DNA from: Panicum virgatum
Lineage: Eukaryota; Streptophyta; Magnoliopsida; Poales; Poaceae
Assembly (NCBI RefSeq): GCF_016808335.1
Contig: NC_053138.1
Span: 59,922,951-59,986,950, forward strand
Length of the DNA: 64,000 nt
Direction of reading: 5' to 3'
The position numbers and the translations under genes were made by a program. Below the pieces are notes generated by a model. It was given only the letters and a program-made list of their open reading frames with translations, did not search any database and was not told the origin of the DNA. Shown piece after piece: positions 10,987 to 22,824 of this stretch. Within the stretch, counting starts at the first letter, position 1; each line of letters begins with the position of its first letter.

Positions 10987-13900
10987 TGTGGCAGAACCGC
11001 CAGAATTAATCCAGTTAAAGTGCCCTAACCATCATCTACACGCACTTTAAAGGAGTAATCTGACAGTCTGTCGGGTAAAATCCCGATAACATCACTGGAT
11101 TTCGGATCGAAACAACATACCTCACTCAAAAGTGAGTCCAGAGATTACAATAACTAAAATTTTACCACACAAACTTGAAAAGTAAGTGTTATTATAAACT
11201 GAGTTTGAGAATTTAGACAAGGTATCTCAAAAGGTTGAAAGTAGGTAAGTTCTTAAGAGTTTATAAAAAAGCAGAAAAGAAAACGATATCTAGCGACGAT
11301 ATATGACATCATAATGAAACCCGTACGTGACGTCAATCTCACCAAGCATTCCCAGAGTTACCTGAAAACAATGTTAAAAGCAAGACTGAGTATACTAATA
11401 CTCAGCAAGACTTACCCGACTAAGGGTATATAACATCCCTTTAACTAGACATGCAAGGTTTGTGAAGGCTCTGGGGTTTCTTTTGCTGAAAAGCAACAAA
11501 GAGTAGATCCTTAATTTCAAGATTTTAGCTTTCAGATTCTAGTTGGATTAACCATTCTAGGTTTGCACCTATCTATACAAGCATGGTATAGAAATTATTT
11601 CATCCAACAATATTAAGTATCATCTTTGTTTCACTTCTTACTCTATGTGGCAAAGAGATTAAGCAGTCTCAATATCCGTGAGAGGCGGAACAGTTCAAAC
11701 CGATTTTCAATCCTTGCAAGGTAAACCTAACACACACGCTTGGAGTACCGTTGAGTCACTCCCAAGCAACCTTTGGCCTTTTATTCTGGTTCGTGGATCA
11801 GTGCCACTCTCCCCGACTATAGGGAACCACTCCTCGTCCCTCATAGTCGTAGTTGTAGCGCTACTTAACATAATTTTCCATCTCATTCATTTTATCCATC
11901 CTATCCCAAAGAGAGAGTGGAATGTATGTCCACTTGCCGGACCGATTGGTTACTAGGCTTGCCGCGTACCATATTTATGGCATGTGGCTAGTACTTTCAA
12001 ATGCTTAACCAACAATACCACACACTGCGGCCTTATCAAAATTTTATCAACACAGACGGATTACCACCATGAAACTAGTTGAAACTAGTAACCCAATCCG
12101 TCCATGGTCCTTATAGTGATTGCAAAAAGTAAACAATCAACTCCTATAAAGCTCGCGAGTGACAGGCAATCTCGACTTTTACCGGTCCTATTAGCATAGC
12201 AGCTATTGCGGACTTCAATTCTAGTGTTCAAACAATAGGTACCTAGAATTATGCATCTAAGGTTTTCCATCAACTCCAATAACTCAAATGCACAAGTAAA
12301 AAGATTGCATAATTTAAAATACTGGGATTATGCACCGGGACTTGCCTTTAGTAGAGTCTATAAAGTTAGTAGACTTCAGCTCTTTTGAATCGAAGTTCAG
12401 GACTTCAGTTAATTCCGCGATGTTGGTTGGACTTCATGCAGTTCACTCTCGGACTCCGAGTTCACGTTCAGGTCTTCGTTATCTTCTGTAGTGTTGACTT
12501 GGACTTCAAAAGTATCCTTGTCTAGTTCCTGGATGAATTTGTGCGTTCCGTTGACTAGCGATATTGTTTCTATATGCAATGCAGTACTCGAAATTAGTGA
12601 AGTGCTTAAGTATAGCTTTCCTTCACTAAAAAGTTATTATCCAATAAAATAAACATTTAAGATTAACTTAAAAGTGTTATTTTACTGGGCAATCGTTTAT
12701 AGAGTAAAAGTAAGCACAAGGAATTCCATAAAATAACATAGTTGGCTACTTCAAGCAACATAGAGAGGCTTCATTAAAAAAACGAGAGTTTGAATTCAAA
12801 AGAAGTCAAACAAACAACGTAGATTTTAATGCAGACAGGATATGACCTTGCATACAATTATTTTAATCTAACTTAGCAAACATTGGTGGAGTAATACAAA
12901 AATTACCCCACTAGAGCAACATGATTATATTAACATGGCAATCAGGATGGAATTTATGTCCATCTAAGACATGGTTTAAAACAAACAATTAAAACTAGCC
13001 ATGATAAGTACTCATTTCTATAACTCATTAATTCTAACTTCATGAAATAACAAGACAAAATGGGTGAGTTTCAAAATTAAACATAAAATTCAAAAGGAAA
13101 GAACATGTATAAGAATCAAACCAAAACATGGAGTTTATTCTAAAAACAAAGACAGCACTAGCATATAAGAATTAATTCTAGAACTCAAGAATAAATCAAA
13201 AACTCAAGCTAGACAGAGCTATTATTGCTGCAAAAATTACCAAAGCTTACACATGGCTAGTAGAGGCTAGCATAAATATTTCAGCTACAAAAATTACCAA
13301 GAACAAGCCACACAAAATAAACATGAATCAAGCATCATATATCAAAAATATTTAAGAACTCATGCTAGAGGCTAGTATTGGGTCTACAAAATTTATACAG
13401 TCCTACTCATGGTATGGATAACACATGGTTCAAAGATCACAATTAACATGGTATTGGAACATAAGATATAAATAAAGTATGTATTTCCAAGCATTTAAAA
13501 GAAAACACATGAAATAACAAGTAAAAATCAAGCATTTGGACCAAAAATTTCACACAAGACTAAACATGGCAAAAGGATGCTAGGTTCCAAAAATCAAACA
13601 TAACAAAGCTATAGTTTAAAAGATATAAATAAATCACTCATTTGCTAACAATTAACTTAGAGCACACAATATAAAGTTTCATACAAACCTTTGTAAGCAA
13701 AGTTGTAGAGCTAGTTGAGAGGAACACAAAAAAATTAATTTGGCATTTTCTGATTTTTTTACCATTTTTAGGATTTTTCAAAGTTCGCAAGTTTAAAAGA
13801 AAAGGACTCTGAACTTTTTGCAAAGAAGACCTTGAAAATATTTAAAACAAAGCAATCAGGCCCTCAGGCCATGGTCGGCCGTGGGTTCCTCTTCCGGCCA

Positions 13901-15050
13901 AATCCCGGTGAGAGAAGGCCATGGGGGCAAGGGGGTTCTTGGGGGAAATGGTGAGGGGAGTCGTGCGCACCTTTTGGTGGCTTGGGTGGGGTGTAAGGTG
14001 TCCTGTAGCGGCGTCGCGACGGCGAGCAGCTGGCCGGCGGCGGTGCTGTGTCGCGACGGTGGTGCTCCGGCGAAGGGTGGAGGGGGAGGCCGGGCTTGGA
14101 AGGTTCCAGGGAAGAGGGTGAAGGTCGTGGAGTGTTCAATTTGGAGAAAGGAAGGGCGAGGTGGCCTGTCAACGTGCGGCCAGCGAGCGGCGGCGCCCAT
14201 GGTGGGCGTGGCGGTGGAGATGTCGGGAAAAGGGGGCTTGACTGGGCTATTTATAGCCAAAGTAAGGAAGGATGAGCATCCTGGGAAGGGGATGGGCTTT
14301 CCCCGAGCTATGGGCGAGCTCCAGCGGCAGGGCTAGCGGCGGGCTGGCGGCGTGGCTCAAATCAGGGGAGAGCAGGCAGCGTGGCGCTTGCAGAAGAGGC
14401 CAGCAGGGGTGGGGAAATGGCGGCGGGGGTGCTTGGCGACGCGTGGAGGCGGTGGGGGTGCTGATCAGGGGCAGGGAAGGGGATTCCCACGGCGACGAGG
14501 CAAAACCGGCGGCGAGGACCAACGGCGGAGCGGCGCCCCTGTTTCACAAGAGAAGAGAGGAGGAAGAAGAACTGTGGGTGGACCTAGATGCAAAAAGGAA
14601 TGAAGCTAGGGGGTTTTTCTGTAAACACAAAATTTTCCACTGTTTTAGGGCTCAAATGAAAAGGTGTCTAAAATGAAAGTTGTTTAGTTTTTCAAGACCT
14701 ACAACTTTCATGTTGTGCAAACTTTCACTAGATCAAAGGTTTTTGAAATATTTTGAAATCCGTCAAATCTTTTAAAATGCAAAAGAACAAAACTTATTTT
14801 TAAAATTGCAAGAGTAGCCTTAGGCATAAAAATATCTTTTTATGAGGGTAAAAGTGAAAAACAAAAATGTGCATTTTAACCCCTCATACATTTTGAAATT
14901 TTTGCCTTTTGCAAAACTATTTTGTAAAAAAAGGACTTTGCATTTTTTCCAGAATAACAAAGTTACCCTTGCTATAGAAAATCATGTTTTAAAATTTTTA
15001 AATCAACACAAAAAAAATTATTTTTAAACTCTAAAACCTGGGTTGTTACA
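10987..15050 (-). mobile_element. Gypsy-type solo LTR, about 4.06 kb, minus orientation
   Basis: On the minus strand it starts TGTAACAACCCAGG and ends GGCGGTTCTGCCACA, so it has the TG...CA limits of an LTR. It is flanked by ATATC at 10982-10986 and 15051-15055. There is no gag or pol coding sequence and I see no second internal copy, so it reads as a solo LTR left by recombination between two LTRs. A TATA box (CTATAAATAG, minus strand) lies at about 14246-14256, followed by a GC-rich transcribed leader (14220 down to 13860); a donor-rich AT region follows. The motif TTGCTGAGTATTAGTATACTC (minus, near 11400) is shared in form with the LTR at 31832-34763, suggesting related families. A Tekay/Del-like chromovirus is possible because of the great LTR length, but this is unproven. 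Confidence 0.7.
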
Positions 15051-15055
15051 ATATC

Positions 15056-16186
15056 TGTTAGATATCTAGGCAATTTTCGGTATATTTTAATTCCAAATAT
15101 TAATATGAATTTCATGATATAGATGAGTGATAATGTGTGTACAAGATATGTGCATGTGTTCATGTTATTCTCACTAATAAGCATGAACAAAGAATTAAAC
15201 CAGAGTAGGTTTAGTAAGTACCCCAAGGCGGGACCAGTGCCGGAGGCACCGGTTGCGCCGTTACCAGCTGGAATAGACATGCTATTCGACTGGTCTTGCT
15301 CGAAGTAGTCGAACTATGTCGATGCAGGAAGATGTTCGCAGTGCAGTACCACGAACGGTTACGCCGGGAAGTAGACGAAGTAGTCGTTCGCACGAGCGGT
15401 TACGCCGGGAAGTAGACGAAGGAGTCGTTCAGGGAGCGAGCAGTCGCGTCAAGACGCTCCCCAAAAACCTAATTGCCCGCGTCCCGTGCAGGACCTTCAG
15501 CGAGCAGAGGTTCCGGAGGCCCTGCTCTCGCTAGACCTGTGCGCGCAGTGCTAGCGGTGGGGAAGGCAGAAAGCAGCTGAGGGAGAAGGGAGAGGTCTCC
15601 TGAAGAGGAGTACCTGGATGAGTGCTTGAGATGAGTGAGGATGAGAGGAGAAGGTGCAGGTTTATATAGGCACGATATGCCTCAGGTTCAACGAACCTGG
15701 ACATCATGAATGGCTTTGATGAGCGGCAGTTAATGTGCCTCAGGTTCAACGAACCTGGACGTCGTAAAGAGCCTTCAATATCCGGTCATTAGTGACGACA
15801 TTAACCCTCTGTTTTAATACTCTTTCCTGCAAAACATCATTCTCATCTCAGCACATCACGTCGCACCGCACCGCACCGGCACCTGCACGTCACGTCCGGC
15901 CGCGCACGCGCACCGCGCGCCGCACCTCGTCTCGGCCTCGGCCACGGCCACGGCCCGGCCCGGCCCGGCCCGGCTCGGCGAGGCGAGCGAGCGCGCGCGC
16001 GCGTGTGGTTCACCGTCCTCCTCTTACCGGCTTCACAAGTGGTGTACACGAAGTCCACCTTTTAAGTCGGTTGAGATCCTCCTCAATTCCCGGTACGGAA
16101 TTAAGCATTGATTCCCTAGCATTAATAGTGGGCTTTAAATTCTTTTAATGCTTTAGAAGTAATGGGCCAAGCCCATTTCTCCAACA
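15056..16186 (-). repeat. Copia 3' LTR (1131 bp)
   Basis: This LTR lies downstream of pol on the coding strand, so it is the 3' LTR. It keeps a TATA box on the minus strand (CCTATATAAACC at about 15660-15671), which the other LTR has lost. It also keeps a CCGCACCGCACCGG-rich block near 15860-15920 that is deleted in the 5' LTR. Two copies of CCTCAGGTTCAACGAACCTGG occur at about 15680 and 15737; that motif contains the perfect palindrome AGGTTCAACGAACCT-like core. Confidence 0.9.
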
Positions 16187-16753
16187 ATCCCCACCAAGAA
16201 ATTCAAGCCACACTAGAAATACCCTCATTCCCTCATTGATATACCAGTATTCGACAGAGACTGTTAAGTTGAACTTCCATCTAGGACAAAGGCTACACTT
16301 ATTCACAACTGTGCAATGGACTATGCCTTGAATTGCCAGTTTTGTGCAAACAAGTTTGACCAGAGCCCTACACTGGTACTAGGCTGCAAAAGCATCCCCG
16401 CGGTTTGGAGCTTATAAGTCATACTCCAGGCCCTTCATGAGTTTCTAGAGAATACCCAATTCTCATAGACCATGACCAGTGGTCAAACTCATATAGGTGT
16501 GTTCCTTTCAGATGTTCTGTAGGACAACATCTTTGTGTTTCAAGAAAACAACTCATTTGTTTAAAAGAAAACACCTGGCACACATTAAGGTATAGACCAA
16601 CCTGCCATACAGATTAGAAGAGAAATGCACCTTATACACGGAATGAGCCCTTTTCACAAAGGTTCTCTTCTCACAGTCAGACTTTAGTTTGTTTCACCAT
16701 CCTAATTCACGGGATCTCTGATCACATAGGACAGGTTTCCACTATAGAATGAC

Positions 16754-17818
16754 TCACGTGGGTCTCAAGCCCAATTCTATAGATGCATTGTCTATCACAT
16801 TTCGTGAAAGACCCTTTGTAAACTGATCTGCCAGATTTTTAGCCGTCTGAACATAGTCCAGGGCTATAACTCCGGAGTTTCTCAATTTTCTGACAGATTT
16901 CAACCGCCTTTTCACATGTCTAGATGACTTCATGTCATCCTTTGAACTGTTCACCTTGACAATCACCGTTTGATTGTCACAGTTCATTAGAATTGCTGGT
17001 ATTGTTTTTTCAACTATCGGCAAGTCCATAAGGAGCTCACGAAGCCACTCAGCCTCAACAGTGGCGGTATCTAATGCTGTGAGTTCTGCTTTCATAGTTG
17101 ACCTCGATAAGATGGTCTGCTTGCAAGACTTCCAGGAAACAGCTCCACCACCAAGTGTAAACACATATCCACTTGTGACCTTTATCTCATCAGCATCAGA
17201 AATCCAGTTTGAATCACTATATCCTTCTAGTACCCTTGGGTACACGGTGTAGTGAATTCCATAGTTCATTGTCCCCTTTAGATAGCGCATTACTCTTTCA
17301 AGAGCCTTCCAATGATCATCTCCCGGGTTTGAAACAAACCGGCTCAGTTTGCTTACAACAAACGAGATGTCAGGTCTTATAGCACTAGCTAAATAAATCA
17401 ATGAACCAATGATCTGAGAATATCTCAGCTGATCTCGCATTATGTTTTTGTTTTTCCTAAGAATTAAACTAGCATCATATGGTGTTGAGACAGGTTTATA
17501 GTCGCTATAACCAAAGCGACTTAATACCTTCTCCACATAGTGAGACTGTGTAAGAATCACCCCACCATTGCTCTCTTTTACCAGATTTATATTAAGGATA
17601 ACATCAGCTTCTCCCAGATCATTCATCTCAAAACTTTGAGATAAAAACTCTTTGACTTCCTTAATCACATTAAGGCTAGTGCCAAAGATCAGTATGTCAT
17701 TCACATACAAGCACAAAATCACTCCTTCAGCCCCACCATAGCGATAGTACACACATCTGTCAGCTTCGTTCACAACAAAGCCGGCAGAGGTCAAAGTTCT
17801 ATCAAACTTTTCATGCCA
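16754..17818 (-). pseudogene. Copia reverse transcriptase C-terminal part and RNase H
   Basis: Continues in the same frame after the stop. The catalytic box is YVND instead of YVDD (plus 17696-17707; a single GAT-to-AAT type change), which would remove an essential metal-binding aspartate. Downstream are [39 protein letters not shown] and [14 protein letters not shown], and the RNase H end ADQFTKGL. It ends with RPT at a TAG (16754-16756). Both the stop upstream and the YVND change make this reverse transcriptase non-functional. Confidence 0.93.
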
Positions 17819-19666
17819 CTACTTAGGCGCTTGCTTGAGACCATATAAAGATTTTAACAACTTACAAACCATTCCTTCTTGACCCTTTGATACAAACCCA
17901 TCCGGCTGATCCATATAGATCTCCTCTTCTAACTCTCTATTGAGGAAAGCCGTCTTAACGTCCATCTGATGAACGAGAAGACCATAAGAGGCTGCCAGGG
18001 AAAGTAACACTCGAATTGTGGTCAATCGGGCAACTGGTGAATAAGTGTCAAAGAAATCTTCTCCTTCTTTTTGGGTATAACCTTTGGCCACAAGCCTAGC
18101 CTTGTACTTTTCAATAGTACCATCTGGCCTAAGCTTTTTCTTGAACACCCACTTGCATCCAACCGGTTTACATCTATAAGGACGTTCAACGACCTCCCAG
18201 GTTCCATTAGACATAATAGAATCCATCTCACTCCTTACTGCTTCCTTCCAATAGTCAGCATCAGGAGATGAATATGCCTCTTCAATGGTTCTGGGTGTAT
18301 CATCTATGAGGTATACAATGAAATCATCACCAAAAGACTTTACAGTCCTTTGTCTCTTGCTCTTTCTCGGAGCATCATTGTTATCCTCCTCAGGATTTTC
18401 TACAAGTGTATGTTCATTGTGTTCTATCGGCTCAGCAGAGCCATCATCCTCGATGAACTCTTGCCTAGATGAACTTGTTTCATCTCTCATGGGAAAAATG
18501 TTTTCAAAAAATGTAGCATCTCTGGACTCCATTATAGTACCAACATGCATGTCAGGTACTCCAGATTTCACTATTAAAAATCTATATCCAACGCTGTGAA
18601 TAGCATAACCTAGAAAGATACAATCCACAGTTTTAGGTCCAAGCTTACGTTTCTTGGTTATTGGCACAGTCACTTTTGCCAAACAACCCCATGTACGTAA
18701 GTATGACAGTGTTGGCCTTTTCTTCTCCCATTCCTCGAATGGAGTTATCTCTTTATTCTTTGTAGGAACACGGTTTAGGACATGACATGCAGTCAATATA
18801 GCCTCACCCCACCATTCCTTGGAAAGTCCCGCTGTATCTAACATGGCGTTAACCAAATCCGTTAGAGTGCGGTTCTTTCTTTCGGCAACCCCATTTGACT
18901 GAGGTGAATAGGGAGGCGTCCTTTCATGAATAATACCATGTTCCTCGCAGAATAAAGTAAATAAATTTGAGAAATACTCGCCACCACGATCTGACCTAAC
19001 TCTTTTGATCTTTCTCTCAAGTTGGTTTTCTACTTCAGCTTTATAGATTTTAAAGTAGTGTAAAGCTTCATCTTTTGACTTCAACAAATAGATGTAACAA
19101 AATCTAGTACTATCATCAATCAAAGTCATGAAATATTTTTTACCACCTTTTGTCAACACTCCATTCATTTCGCACAAATCGGAATGAATTAATTCTAAGG
19201 GTGCCAAGCTCCTTGCCTCCGCGGTCTTATGAGGCTTACGAGTTTGTTTTGATTCAACACATACATGACACTTAGAATTTTTGACAAAAGTGAACTTTGG
19301 AATTAAGCTCAAATTAGCTAAGCGCATCATACAACCAAAATTAACGTGACAAAGCCTCGAATGCCAAACATTTGTTTCATCAACATTAATAACATTGTAT
19401 GCAATTTTATTACAAACATCTGACAAAGAAAGACGGAACAACCCTCCGCTTTCATAACCTTTTCCAACAAAAGTACCAAACTTAGACAAGATACATTTAT
19501 TGGACTCAAAGACTAATTTGAAACCATCTCTACACAGTAGAGAGCCGCTGACTAAATTCTTCTTGATGGTGGGGACATGCTGCACGTTCTTCAGCTGCAC
19601 GGTCTTTCCCGAAGTAAACTTCAGATTTACCGTACCAACACCAAGAACACGCGCATGTGATCCGTT
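17819..19666 (-). pseudogene. Copia integrase and N-terminal reverse transcriptase
   Basis: After the frameshift the frame gives VQHVPTIKKNLVSGSLLC, the pre-integrase zinc motif (H-x3-H and C-H-V-C in WHSRLCHVNF...KCHVC), and an integrase core with LIDDSTRF, SDRGGEY and the glutamate in NGVAERKNR. It then reaches the reverse transcriptase start (WVFKKKLRPDG, KARLVAKGYTQKEG, TAFLNRELEEEIYMDQP). Integrase inserts the cDNA; reverse transcriptase makes it. The frame stops at 17819-17821 (TAG on the minus strand) after LYGLKQAPK, where Copia proteins normally continue with Trp-His-x-Lys-Phe. The following codons do continue this way, so it is a simple nonsense change. Confidence 0.93.
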
Positions 19667-20673
19667 CCCATCAGCAAGGAGGAAGTCCCGCCGGTCTGGT
19701 AAGAAGAGAACAAAGAAGCATCAGCACAAACATGAATATTAGCACCAGTGTCAACCCACCACTCGGGTGAACCAAAAACTGAAAGAACAGTAGGTAATAA
19801 ATTACAGTACCCCGAAACTCCTCCAGGCTCGCTAATAACCATGTTGGCGGAGTCGTTGCCTTTGCGGTTCGGACACTTTGCAGCAAAGTGATCCGTACTA
19901 GCGCACACATAGCAAGCTCCCGTCTTCTTCTTCTTCTTAAAAGTGGTTGTCTTCTTAGTCTTTGGTTGGTTCTGCGGTGGCTTTTTCTTGTTCTTGTGGG
20001 AGTTGTTCTTCTGAACAAGATTGGCACTTGAAGCACCAACAACTCCTTTCCCACGTATGTCCTTTGCTCTCGCCTTCTCCTCAACATCAAGAGTCCCTAT
20101 GAGTCCATCTATTGTGAACTCCTGTCTCTTGTGTTTTAGAGAAGTAGCAAAGTCCCTCCAAGAAGGTGGCAGATTAGAGATTATACCTCCGGCCACAAAC
20201 TTATTGGGTAACACACATGGGGACTCTTTGCTGCAATTTTTGAGATCTTTTGCCAGAGTATGTATTTCATGAGCCTGTTCCACTACAGAACGGTCTTCGA
20301 CCATCCTGTACTCAAGGAACTGCTCCATGATATACAACTCACTCCCGGCGTCAGATACTCCATATTGAGCCTCAAGAGCATCCCACAATGCTTTGCCAGT
20401 TGGCAGCCGGATATAAGAATCCACCAGGTTATCACTGAGAACACTAATGATCAAGCCTCGAAAGAGAATATCAGCCTCATCGAACGCACTCCCTTCATCT
20501 GGAGAGAATTGTTCAGGCTTACCCTCTTTCACATGGATCACTCTCGATAGTGTTAACCACAGTATAAGCCGCTCTTGCCAACGTTTGTAATTTGAACCAT
20601 CAAAAGGTGGTGGTTTGATTGATGCAGCAAAGCTAGATACCGAAAGCCTATTAACACAGTTAGGTTTTTGGAT
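19667..20673 (-). pseudogene. Copia gag and start of protease
   Basis: The minus-strand frame is open from the LTR edge with RLSVSSFAASIKPPPFDG and YKRWQERLILWL, a typical Copia gag N-terminus, and continues through a coiled region to a zinc knuckle CYVCASTDHFAAKC (C-x2-C-x4-H-x4-C; plus coordinates 19873-19914). The protease active-site motif WWVDTGANIHVC follows (about 19730-19765). Gag packages the RNA in virus-like particles and the aspartic protease cleaves the polyprotein. The frame is lost near 19667 after SSLLMG, where one base appears to be missing relative to the integrase frame. There is no clear ATG at the start: the frame enters from the LTR. Confidence 0.9.
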
Positions 20674-21778
20674 TGTTAGATATCTAGGCAATTTTCGGTA
20701 TATTTTAATTCCAAATATTAATATGAATTTCATGATATAGATGAGTGATAATGTGTGTACAAGATATGTGCATGTGTTCATGTTATTCTCACTAATAAGC
20801 ATGAACAAAGAATTAAACCAGAGTAGGTTTAGTAAGTACCCCAAGGCGGGACCAGTGCCGGAGGCACCGGTTGCGCCGTTACCAGCTGGAATAGACATGC
20901 TATTCGACTGGTCTTGCTCGAAGTAGCCGAACTATGTCGATGCAGGAAGATGTTCGCAGTGCAGTCCCACGAACGGTTACGCCGGGAAGTAGACGAAGTA
21001 GTCGTTCGCACGAGCGGTTACGCCGGGAAGTAGACGAAGGAGTCGTTCAGGGAGCGAGCAGTCGCGTCAAGACGCTCCCCAAAAACCTAATTGCCCGCGT
21101 CCCGTGCAGGACCTTCAGCGAGCAGAGGTTCCGGAGGCCCTGCTCTCGCTAGACCTGTGCGCGCAGTGCTAGCGGTGGGGAAGGCAGAAAGCAGCTGAGG
21201 GAGAAGGGAGAGGTCTCCTGAAGATGAGTACCTGGATGAGTGCTTGAGATGAGTGAGGATGAGAGGAGAGGCACGATATGCCTCAGGTTCAACGAACCTG
21301 GACATCATGAATGGCTTTGATGAGCGGCAGTTAATGTGCCTCAGGTTCAACGAACCTGGACGTCGTAAAGAGCCTTCAATGTCCGGTCATTAGTGACGAC
21401 ATTAACCCTCTGTTTTAATTCAACGAACCTGGACGTCGTAAAGAGCCTTCAATGTCCGGTCATTAGTGACGACATTAACCCTCTGTTTTAATACTCTTTA
21501 CTGCAAAACATCATTCTCATCTCAGCACTCTCGGCCACGGCCCGGCCCGGCCCGGCCCGGCCCGGCTCGGCGAGGCGAGCGAGCACGCGCGCGCGTGTGG
21601 TTCACCGTCCTCCTCTTACCGGCTTCACAAGTGGTGTACACGAAGTCCACCTTTTAAGTCGGTTGAGATCCTCCTCAATTCCCGGTACGGAATTAAGCAT
21701 TGATTCCCTAGTATTAATAGTGGGCTTTAAATTCTTTTAATGCTTTAGAAGTAATGGGCCAAGCCCATTACTCCAACA
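20674..21778 (-). repeat. Copia 5' LTR (1105 bp), promoter damaged
   Basis: Same ends as the 3' LTR. Three rearrangements stand out relative to it. About 18 bases carrying the TATA box are missing near 21268-21272, where GAGAGGAGAGGCACG replaces the longer sequence. About 75 bases (TTCAACGAACC... to ...CTGTTTTAAT) are tandemly duplicated at about 21345-21494. A GC-rich block is deleted near 21525. As the 5' LTR must drive transcription, the element is probably silent from its own promoter. Confidence 0.85.
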
Positions 21779-21783
21779 ATATC

Positions 21784-22824
21784 AATCTCTGTTTCTTCAG
21801 GTTTATGCAGAACAGCATCACCCGCACATGCATTTGGCCTTGTGTTGTATAAACTTGTCCGAGTAATTCTAGCAAAGATAAATACAAGCAAACATTTGAT
21901 ACGACTATCAACTGCATTGCAAGTCAAGGTCCAATGGGCATACTAGATCCACATTCATGGCAACGCAGTCCGCGGCATTTTATTGGCTGATGCATCCTGG
22001 TTTCTTTTGGGTTAGCAGAACTTTCTTGCCATGTAGCTAGCATCTCAAGAACATCTCTCTCCCCCCTTTTAGATACAGTCACCTAATCCAGAAGGATTTT
22101 TTTTTGAAACCTGATTTATAGTCATAGATGATTGTGGGAAGTTTCCATTGCATGCAGACCAAGCTGAGAACTTCATTTGTACTAAGTGCGTTCTCAGGGC
22201 GTGCATGTGTACGGTAGCGTGTGCAGATGACCCGGTGGACTTGATGGAGATGTCGCCACAGCAATGGGTATTATATATGAACTAGTCCTTCGTCAGCATG
22301 AATGCCGATAACCTGGTGGTGACACTGACGAACAGGCACAAACGCACGAGGAAGGAAGGAACGAAGAAAGGACAGGGGCACAGAGCATGATGTTTTTCCA
22401 CGCCATTATTATTTTTTCACGCGTTCTTCATCAGCTGGTCAAATTTGTTCTGAACCGCTGTGTCGATCCCCAGTCCAAGCATTCACCTGCCCATGCAAGG
22501 TTGACAGAATACTTAACAGAAGACCTGATGACTAGTTCAGAGTACGACTAACTCGAGTAGCAGCCGTCTCTTGTCATTCTAAAATGGAGCAGACGACCTT
22601 ACATTTGTCCTTTCCATTGCCTTGGCGAGGTTCATCGATCAAACGGTCGCTGAATTAGGCCATAATTACTAGCTAAGAGAGCCATTACTTGCTTGCTTCA
22701 AACTCATCTCGCCTTGGGGGAACCTTGCTACTGGCCGGCGATTGCTTGTTCCTACTAGCAGTACAGGGTGTGAGGGTGAGAACACAACTGAACGAAGGAT
22801 TAGTAGGCCTACGCCTTGGGCAGC
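21784..22824. other. Intergenic; probable 5' flank of the kinase gene
   Basis: No open frame of interest. This is the continuation of host DNA at 10961-10986 before the LTR insertions. The last 200 bases should hold the promoter and 5' leader of the kinase gene, but I see no clear TATA box. Confidence 0.5.

Larger units (their letters stand above)
15056..21778 (-). mobile_element. Copia LTR retrotransposon, near full-length but defective
   Basis: Two LTRs (15056-16186 and 20674-21778) starting TGTTAGATATCTAGG on the plus strand and ending CTCCAACA, flanked by the 5-bp duplication ATATC (15051-15055 and 21779-21783). Coding order on the minus strand is gag, protease, integrase, reverse transcriptase, RNase H, the Copia order. 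A polypurine tract (minus CTTGGTGGGGAT) abuts the downstream LTR at 16187-16198. No TGG-starting primer-binding site is obvious next to 20674. Defects are a frameshift in the protease region near 19667, a stop inside reverse transcriptase at 17819-17821, a mutated catalytic box, and LTR deletions. It can no longer move by itself. Confidence 0.95.

Noticed and set aside
13856..14676. Pro/Arg-rich open frames on both strands
   Set aside because: They lie downstream of the LTR TATA box in the transcribed leader of a solo LTR; no family features and no splice context.
10987..15050. Intact non-autonomous LTR element with two LTRs
   Set aside because: I could not find a repeated terminal block inside the 4.06 kb, so a solo LTR is the simpler reading; a self dot-plot would settle it.
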